Below the pieces are notes generated by a model. That model had not been told where the DNA came from. It saw nothing but the letters and a program-made list of their open reading frames with translations, and searched no databases. Both the position numbers and the translations under genes were made by a program. Of a stretch of 10,288 nt of DNA, positions 5,811 through 10,288 are shown piece after piece. Source of the stretch: Nitriliruptoraceae bacterium (lineage in GTDB: Bacteria; Actinomycetota; Nitriliruptoria; Nitriliruptorales; Nitriliruptoraceae); contig PWEU01000224.1 in the NCBI GenBank assembly GCA_003554005.1, positions 1 to 10,288 on the forward strand. The letters run 5' to 3'. Position 1 is the first letter of the stretch. Each line of letters opens with the position of its first letter.

Positions 5811-7682
5811 GTGCGAGGACATGGCGGGATGCCGCTGCGGCCGATGGGCGATGCCGCGGAGCTCAGATCGCGTGGGCTGGACCGTACGGTGGCCAGGCGG
5901 GCCTGGGGCCTCGCCCGGCCCTACCGCCGACGGCTGCTCGGGTTCGTCGGGTTGATCATCCTGGCGGCGGCGGTCTCGGCCGTCCCGCCACTGCTGATCC
6001 GGGAGATCATCGACGGGGCGATCCCCGAAGGCGACCGTCAGCAGCTGCTGTGGCTGTTCGTCGGCCTGGTCGGCGTCGGGCTCGTGGTCGCCGCCGTGTC
6101 GATGGCGGAACGGTGGCTCTCGGCCTCGATCGGCGAGGAGCTGATCCTCGATCTGCGCACGATGCTCTACCGGCACGTCCACACGATGCCGATCGCCTTC
6201 TTCACGCGGACCCAGACCGGGTCGCTGATCACCCGACTGAACAACGACGTGATCGGTGCGCAGCGCGCCCTGACCGGAACCCTGGGTGGGATCGTCGACA
6301 ACCTGATCGGGGTGACGATCACGCTGATCGTGATGTTCACCCTGGAGTGGCGGGTGACGCTCATCGCCATCTCCTTGCTCCCGCTGTTCATCGTCCCCGC
6401 CCGCATCGTCGGGCGCCGGCTCCAGGCGCTCTCGCGCGAGGGCATGGGGCTGAACGCCGAGATGAACACCGTCATGACCGAGCGCTTCCACGTGGCCGGC
6501 GCGCTGCTCGTCAAGCTGTTCGGTCGCATCGACCGCGAGGTCGAGACCTTCCACGGCAAGGCCGAGCGGGTCGCCGCCATCGGCGTCAAGCAGGCGATGA
6601 CCGGTCGGGCGCTGTTCGCCTCCCTCGGGTTGGTCGGTGCGCTGGCCACGGCGCTGGTCTACCTCGTCGGTGGGTGGCTTGTCATCGGCGACACCTCGGA
6701 CATCCAGGTCGGGACCGTGGTGGCGCTCGGGCTGTACGTGACCCAGCTGTACGGCCCCCTGGCCCAGCTCTCGAACGCCCGCGTCGACCTGATGACCGCA
6801 CTCGTGAGCTTCGAGCGGGTCTTCGAGGTGGTGGACCTGCCGCGGCCGATCGAGGACGCCCCGGATGCGGTCGAGCTGACGCACCCCATCGGCCGGGTCC
6901 CCTTCGACCACGTCTGGTTCCGGTTCCCCGCTGCCAGCGGCTCGAACCTGGCCTCCCTGGAGGGCCCGAGCGCCGAGCACGGCGACGACGCCTCGGACTG
7001 GATCCTCCGCGACATCGACCTCGACGTCGCGCCCGGCGCGATGATCGCCCTGGTCGGACGCTCCGGCGCGGGCAAGTCGACGCTGTCGTCCCTGGTCCCC
7101 CGGCTCCACGATGTCACCGAGGGAGCGGTCCGCATCGACGGTCACGACGTCCGTGCCCTGACGCTGGTCTCGGTCGCCGACGCCGTCGGGGTCGTCAGCC
7201 AGGATCCCCACCTGTTCCACGACTCGATCGCGGTCAACCTTCGCTACGCCCGACCCGATGCCAGCGACGCCGACCTGGTGCGAGTCGCCCGCGCCGCCCG
7301 CATCCACGACACGATCGCGGCCCTGCCGGACGGCTACGACACCATCGTCGGTGAGCGTGGGTACCGGCTGTCCGGCGGCGAGAAGCAGCGGCTGTCCATC
7401 GCCCGGGTGCTACTGAAGAACCCCGCCATCGTGGTCCTGGACGAGGCCACCGCACACCTCGACACCGAGTCCGAACGACTGGTGCAGGCGGCGCTGAAGG
7501 AGACGCTGCAGGGTCGGACCAGCCTGGTGATCGCCCACCGGTTGTCGACGGTGGTCGACGCCGACCAGATCGTCGTGCTCGACGCCGGGAGGATCGCGGA
7601 ACGCGGGACCCACACGGAGCTGCTGGCGGCCGGAGGCCTGTACGCCGAACTGGCTCGGACCCAGCTGGTCGGGGTCGGGTGA
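5811..7682 (+). CDS. ABC exporter, fused transmembrane and ATPase domains (MsbA/MDR half-transporter type)
   Basis: ATP-driven exporter subunit, expected to dimerise in the cytoplasmic membrane. From the GTG at 5811 it is 623 residues. The membrane domain (about 30-330) has six hydrophobic segments near 43-66, 80-98, 160-178, 182-198, 270-290 and 295-315, plus the family's intracellular-loop segment FFTRTQTGSLITRLNNDV (130-147). The ATPase domain shows every key element: Walker A GRSGAGKST (416-424), Q-loop SQDPHLF (Q464), signature LSGGEKQR (520-527), Walker B IVVLDEAT with catalytic E545, and the H-loop IAHRLST (H576). No defect is seen, so a homodimer is plausible. An acidic insert of roughly 18 residues (SEGP/EHGDD type, about 380-396) lies between the A-loop and Walker A. 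Substrate cannot be predicted; neighbours give no clear clue. The start is the least certain part (5742, 5766 and 5829 also possible). Confidence 0.9.
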   Translation: MRGHGGMPLRPMGDAAELRSRGLDRTVARRAWGLARPYRRRLLGFVGLIILAAAVSAVPPLLIREIIDGAIPEGDRQQLLWLFVGLVGVGLVVAAVSMAERWLSASIGEELILDLRTMLYRHVHTMPIAFFTRTQTGSLITRLNNDVIGAQRALTGTLGGIVDNLIGVTITLIVMFTLEWRVTLIAISLLPLFIVPARIVGRRLQALSREGMGLNAEMNTVMTERFHVAGALLVKLFGRIDREVETFHGKAERVAAIGVKQAMTGRALFASLGLVGALATALVYLVGGWLVIGDTSDIQVGTVVALGLYVTQLYGPLAQLSNARVDLMTALVSFERVFEVVDLPRPIEDAPDAVELTHPIGRVPFDHVWFRFPAASGSNLASLEGPSAEHGDDASDWILRDIDLDVAPGAMIALVGRSGAGKSTLSSLVPRLHDVTEGAVRIDGHDVRALTLVSVADAVGVVSQDPHLFHDSIAVNLRYARPDASDADLVRVARAARIHDTIAALPDGYDTIVGERGYRLSGGEKQRLSIARVLLKNPAIVVLDEATAHLDTESERLVQAALKETLQGRTSLVIAHRLSTVVDADQIVVLDAGRIAERGTHTELLAAGGLYAELARTQLVGVG

Positions 7683-7714
7683 TCGCAACGGACGGCTGCG
7701 GGGTCGTGGTCGGC

Positions 7715-7774
7715 CCGCCACCCGCGCCCGCGGGTAGCCCGCGGCCGCCACCCGCGCCCGTGGCTAGCCCGCGG
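7715..7774. repeat. 30-bp tandem duplication, each copy carrying a hairpin
   Basis: Copies 7715-7744 and 7745-7774 agree at 28 of 30 positions, differing at 7731/7761 and 7734/7764. Copy 1 contains a perfect 7-bp stem, CCGCGGG-TAG-CCCGCGG (7728-7744). In copy 2 one change leaves a G-U pair and the other breaks the loop-closing pair, so the hairpin is weaker but retained. It lies 33-92 bp past the ABC exporter stop and before the convergent PPR gene. Confidence 0.85.
7728..7744. terminator. Candidate bidirectional terminator hairpin
   Basis: This is a perfect 7-bp all-G/C stem with a 3-nt loop, between two convergent genes. There is no T-tract on either side, so intrinsic termination in the classic sense is not shown; many high-GC actinobacterial terminators lack one. 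The second 30-bp copy offers a weaker backup. Confidence 0.35.
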
Positions 7775-7784
7775 CCCCCCCGTA

Positions 7785-7815
7785 CGAGAAACAGCGGATA
7801 TTCGCTGGAACTCGC
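7785..7815. repeat. 31-nt palindromic element, copy 1
   Basis: The ends are CGAG (7785-7788) and CTCG (7811-7814). Inside, CAGCG (7792-7796) pairs with CGCTG (7803-7807) across GATATT. This gives a hairpin with a 3x3 internal loop. It aligns without gaps to the element at 7858-7888 at 22 of 31 positions, the conserved parts being the termini CGAGAAAC and CGCTG..ACTCGC. Likely an extragenic palindrome (REP-like). Confidence 0.65.
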
Positions 7816-7857
7816 GCAGATCTGGTGCCCAAGCGGCGCGAACCCCGCCCGGCCTGC

Positions 7858-7888
7858 GAGAAACCGCAACAGTCCGCTGCTACTCGCA
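7858..7888. repeat. 31-nt palindromic element, copy 2
   Basis: Same length and termini as the element at 7785-7815, starting 73 bp later. The outer stem is longer here, TGCGAG (7855-7860) with CTCGCA (7883-7888), but the inner stem is largely lost, leaving only CAG/CTG pairs. The outer arms are conserved while the core has diverged. Confidence 0.6.
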
Positions 7889-7910
7889 CGGCCAGTGGCT
7901 GATAGCCGGC

Positions 7911-10061
7911 TCAGCCGGTCGCGGGCGGGTTCTCCGGGTCGTCCGGGTCGTCCGGGTCGGGCTCGCTGGGTGCTGCCGGCTCGTCCTGCGGCCCGTCGGC
8001 AGGCGGGGGCGGGGTGAGATCGAGCCGCGCGACCTGCGCAGCGGCCGGCGTCGCGGCCGGCTCGTCAGCGGCAGGCGCAGGGACCACCGGCTCGTCAGCG
8101 GACGGCGCAACCACTGGCTCGTCAGCGGCCGGCTCAACCACTGGCTCGTCAGCGGCCGGCGCAACCACTGGCTCGTCAGCGGCCGGTGTCGCGGCCGGCT
8201 CATCAGCGGACGGCGCAGGGACCACCGGCTCGTCAGCGGCCGGCGCAGGGACCACCGGCTCGTCAGCGGCCGCCGGCTCGTCAGCGGCCGGCGCAACCAC
8301 CGGCTCCTCAGTGGCAGGCGCGGCCGGCGCGGACGGCGCAGGGACCAGCGGCTCGTCAGCGGCCGGCGTGGCCGGCGTGGCCGGCGTGGCCGGCGTGGCC
8401 GGCGGCTCCACAGGCGCCGGCGTGGGGGCCTGCGCCGTCGCCGGCTCCTGAGCCGCAGGGACCGCAGCCGGCTCGGCCACGTCAGGCGCCGGCACCGCCT
8501 CGGCTGCAGCCGCGCCGCCACCCGGCTCGTCGGGCAACCGTCGCCGAGTCTCGCCCGAGGCCCACTCCAGAGCCTTCTGGTGCCGCTCGTCCGGCGTGAT
8601 CCCGGCGGCGACCATGCGGTCGTACACCGCCTGTGCCGGTTCGTGCTCGCCGGCCCGGGCGTGCGCCCACATCAGCTCCCGGTAGGTCGGCTCGTCGACG
8701 CTCACCCCGGCGTCCTGCAGGCTGGCGATCAACGCGCCGGCGCGCTCGTGGTCCTTGGCCTTGATCAGGGCACCGAGCAGCTTCGAGGCGTCGGCGCTCG
8801 TCGGCGTGACCCCGGCAGCCAGCAGGCGCTCGAGCATCGCCACCGCTTCATCCACCCGCTTGGCGCCCACCAGCGCCTGCAGCAGCGGCCCGAAGTGCCG
8901 CCCGTGGGTGAGCGTTCCTGCGGCGCGGAGCCGCTCGAGCAGCCCCGCCGCTTCGTCGAGCCTGCCGGCCCTGACGAGCCGCTCGACCAGATCCCGGGCC
9001 ACGCGGCGGTCGGCCGGCACGCCCCGCGCGGTCAGCTCCTCGAACAATGCCCAGGCAGTGTCAAGCTCACCCGCCTTCAGGGGGCGCGTCATGATCTCGG
9101 CCGCCTTCGCCGGCGGCACGGGGACCCCGAGGATCACCATCCAGTCCAGCACGCCGCTGGCGGCCGCCCGCCGCCCCTTCGTCAGCGAGACGTCGATCAG
9201 TCCCTCCAGGTTCGCGCCCGAGGGGATGCGGCCGTCAGCGGCCAGCGCGAGGGCGTCCTCCCAGGCACCGTCGACGTCCTCCGCGGCGAGGCGGGCCTCC
9301 AGCACCGCGTTGCGGTGGAAGCTCGTGGGCTCGACACCAGCGGCACGCATCGCACCGAGCGCTGCCTGCGCCGCCTCGGCGTCGCCGGCCTTGGCGTGGG
9401 CCAGCAGCAGCTCGGTGTGGACGTCCCCGGGGAGCTCGACGGCAGCCGCCCGGAGCCGCTCCAGCAGCTCCAACGCCCGATCGGTGTGTCCCGCACGGGC
9501 GATCATCGCGACGAGCTGGGTCGCCAGACCCGACGCCGGGCGCTGATCGACCTGGAGCATCAGGTCGACGATCGTTCGCGTGTCCTTGATGGCGCGACGG
9601 TCCAGGCAGTCGCGGAGGAACCGCTCGTACTCCGCCGGGGTAGCGGCCTGCCCCCGCTGGGCCATCTGCCGGAGGACAGCGCGGGCGGCGGGGAACCGCC
9701 CCGCACCGAGGTAGACGCTCAGCACCCCGTGGGCGTTCCTGGGCTCCGGTTCCACACCCTCGGCGTGGAGCTGGTCGAGCAGCGCCAGGGCCTCGGTGGT
9801 GCGTCCGGCGCGGGCCGTGGCCATCGCGACGTCCCAGCGCACCGACGCCGGCGGGGTGATGCCCTCCTGCGCCATACGGTCGAACAGCCGCTGCGCACCG
9901 GCCAGCTCGCGAGCACCGAGGTAGGCGGCGACCAGGAGCTCGTAATGGTCCGCGGTGAACGAGACCCCACGGCTCTCCATCGACGCTTCGACCTGCTGCA
10001 CCATCCGCAGGTCGCCGGCGAAACGCTGCAGCGCTTCCAGGTAGGTGTCACGCTCGGTCAC
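7911..10061 (-). CDS. Pentatricopeptide-repeat (PPR) protein with long acidic Ala/Pro-rich tail
   Basis: PPR proteins are helical-hairpin solenoids that in plant and animal organelles usually bind single-stranded RNA; they are rare in bacteria. Residues 2-491 of this 716-residue protein divide into fourteen consecutive 35-residue units with no insertion or gap, starting at 2, 37, 72 and every 35 thereafter to 457. The clearest units show the PPR hallmarks: A-G at 14-15, M or L at 27, G at 31, I/V at 32, P at 34. The last (457-491) contains RELMWAHARAGEHEPA and DRMVAAGITPD. The 35-residue period and G-(I/V)-x-P ending argue against TPR (34 residues). After a short cap, residues about 510-716 are low-complexity, with ten ADEP units (often AADEPVV) and an end rich in DPDD. 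There is no signal peptide or membrane segment, so it is probably cytoplasmic. The GTG at 10061 has AAGGAGG 8 nt upstream. Role unknown. Confidence 0.85.
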   Translation of the reverse strand: MTERDTYLEALQRFAGDLRMVQQVEASMESRGVSFTADHYELLVAAYLGARELAGAQRLFDRMAQEGITPPASVRWDVAMATARAGRTTEALALLDQLHAEGVEPEPRNAHGVLSVYLGAGRFPAARAVLRQMAQRGQAATPAEYERFLRDCLDRRAIKDTRTIVDLMLQVDQRPASGLATQLVAMIARAGHTDRALELLERLRAAAVELPGDVHTELLLAHAKAGDAEAAQAALGAMRAAGVEPTSFHRNAVLEARLAAEDVDGAWEDALALAADGRIPSGANLEGLIDVSLTKGRRAAASGVLDWMVILGVPVPPAKAAEIMTRPLKAGELDTAWALFEELTARGVPADRRVARDLVERLVRAGRLDEAAGLLERLRAAGTLTHGRHFGPLLQALVGAKRVDEAVAMLERLLAAGVTPTSADASKLLGALIKAKDHERAGALIASLQDAGVSVDEPTYRELMWAHARAGEHEPAQAVYDRMVAAGITPDERHQKALEWASGETRRRLPDEPGGGAAAAEAVPAPDVAEPAAVPAAQEPATAQAPTPAPVEPPATPATPATPATPAADEPLVPAPSAPAAPATEEPVVAPAADEPAAADEPVVPAPAADEPVVPAPSADEPAATPAADEPVVAPAADEPVVEPAADEPVVAPSADEPVVPAPAADEPAATPAAAQVARLDLTPPPPADGPQDEPAAPSEPDPDDPDDPENPPATG
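8049..8363 (-). repeat. Coding minisatellite of 27-30 bp units (ADEP tail)
   Basis: Imperfect tandem units share the plus-strand core GGCTCGTCAGCGG and encode nine- or ten-residue blocks such as VVAPAADEP and VVPAPAADEP in the PPR protein tail. Ten ADEP and one TEEP are present. Unit length varies by whole codons, so frame is kept. Confidence 0.88.
8362..8397 (-). repeat. 9-bp perfect tandem repeat, four copies
   Basis: GCCGGCGTG occurs four times in a row (8362-8370, 8371-8379, 8380-8388, 8389-8397), encoding four Thr-Pro-Ala units (residues 556-567) in the PPR protein tail. Perfect identity suggests a slippage-prone, possibly length-variable site. Confidence 0.9.
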
Positions 10062-10288
10062 GAGGCCGCCCTCCTTGGATCCCGGCGGGGACCGACGGCA
10101 CGCCCGGGCGTCCGGGCCCCCACAGGCCGATGCGCTCACCCACGCGCACCCGTGTCCGACCGACCCTCGGCCGGGGCAGGGACCGTAGCGCCTGCCCGGC
10201 GTGGACGACGACCGAGAAACGGCCGTGGCACGCACGATCCGCCCAGGAGGTAGCGACCTCTGGCACCGTGACGCGGGGCCGGCCAGCA
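10062..10288. other. Upstream region of the PPR gene
   Basis: 227 bp without a supported gene. It contains an inverted repeat GAGGT-AGCG-ACCTC (10247-10260) that could be an operator or the end of a neighbouring transcript. I find no convincing -35/-10 pair for the PPR gene. A GTG at 10268 on the plus strand has AGGAGG 17 nt before it, too far to call a start. Confidence 0.5.
10070..10076 (-). promoter_or_regulatory. Ribosome binding site for the PPR gene
   Basis: The minus strand reads AAGGAGG 8 nt before the GTG at 10061. This strong site decides the start against the in-frame ATG at 10235, whose extra 58 residues look like translated leader. Confidence 0.75.

Larger units (their letters stand above)
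7683..7910. other. Non-coding convergent gap with hairpins and short repeats
   Basis: This 228-bp gap separates the convergent ABC exporter and PPR genes. It holds the 30-bp tandem pair and the two 31-nt palindromic elements. A further inverted repeat, GGCTGA (7897-7902) and TCAGCC (7911-7916), overlaps the PPR gene's stop codon and could help end that transcript. No supported reading frame, tRNA or insertion-sequence end is seen. Confidence 0.7.

Noticed and set aside
5721..7307. Extension of the SGNH reading frame far upstream, across the ABC exporter
   Set aside because: The extra residues are antisense to a conserved ABC transporter; the hydrolase domain starts only near 5600 and a promoter-like box lies at 5729-5734.
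7911..7928. C-terminal NPPATG resembling a sortase LPxTG-type signal
   Set aside because: No hydrophobic segment or basic tail follows, and the protein has no signal peptide.
8049..8397. Regular short repeats that could suggest a CRISPR array
   Set aside because: There are no unique spacers; the units are contiguous, vary by codons and lie inside a coding frame as an ADEP/TPA tail.
7911..10061. Calling the repeat protein a TPR protein
   Set aside because: The strict 35-residue period and G-(I/V)-x-P endings fit PPR; the TPR pattern (34 residues, W4-G8-Y11) is not seen.
10213..10220. A third CGAGAAAC, as in the 31-nt palindromic elements
   Set aside because: The matching CGCTG..ACTCGC arm is absent downstream, so an 8-nt match alone is likely chance.
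8580..10253. 557-residue open frame on the plus strand opposite the PPR gene
   Set aside because: The composition is typical of an antisense shadow and no domain is recognisable; the minus strand has the periodic 35-residue repeat and a strong ribosome site.
10245..10288. Possible plus-strand gene start (AGGAGG then GTG at 10268)
   Set aside because: The spacing of 17 nt is too long and only seven codons are visible before the window ends.

Overview
The window is very GC-rich, compactly coded bacterial chromosome. GTG starts, 4-bp stop/start overlaps, TANNNT-type -10 boxes and the order thyX-like / dapA / rnj all suggest a high-GC actinobacterium. The thyX-dapA-rnj order is the one seen in Mycobacterium tuberculosis (Rv2754c-Rv2753c-Rv2752c). 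Extra genes within that cluster and an unusual tandem ThyX suggest a deep-branching actinobacterial lineage rather than a mycobacterium or Streptomyces, but that placement is inference.

Layout: (1) 1-1360, minus strand: dapA (lysine/diaminopimelate pathway) overlapping by 4 bp the start of rnj (RNase J), which runs off the left edge. (2) 1512-2602, plus strand: a two-gene unit of a 99-residue Dabb-domain protein overlapped by a four-helix membrane protein with an extracytoplasmic beta-type domain. (3) 2616-4651, minus strand: a 554-residue tandem-domain ThyX-like protein, overlapped at its end by a small four-helix membrane protein. (4) 4848-5720, minus strand: an N-terminally anchored SGNH/GDSL-type hydrolase, divergent from (5) 5811-7682, plus strand: a full-length ABC exporter (membrane domain fused to ATPase). 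(6) 7683-7910: a short non-coding gap rich in hairpins, with a 30-bp tandem duplication and two copies of a 31-nt palindromic element. (7) 7911-10061, minus strand: a 716-residue protein of fourteen consecutive 35-residue pentatricopeptide (PPR) motifs and a long acidic Ala/Pro/Asp-Glu-Pro tail. (8) 10062-10288: upstream region of the PPR gene.

The two most unusual features are the bacterial PPR protein and the tandem ThyX. The PPR array is gap-free, yet its code positions do not match the plant RNA-recognition code. In the ThyX-like protein, the two domains have lost complementary halves of the ThyX signature motif. The rest is ordinary metabolism and RNA processing (DapA, RNase J), transport (ABC exporter) and envelope proteins of unknown role. 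I see no CRISPR array, insertion sequence, tRNA, rRNA or phage gene.
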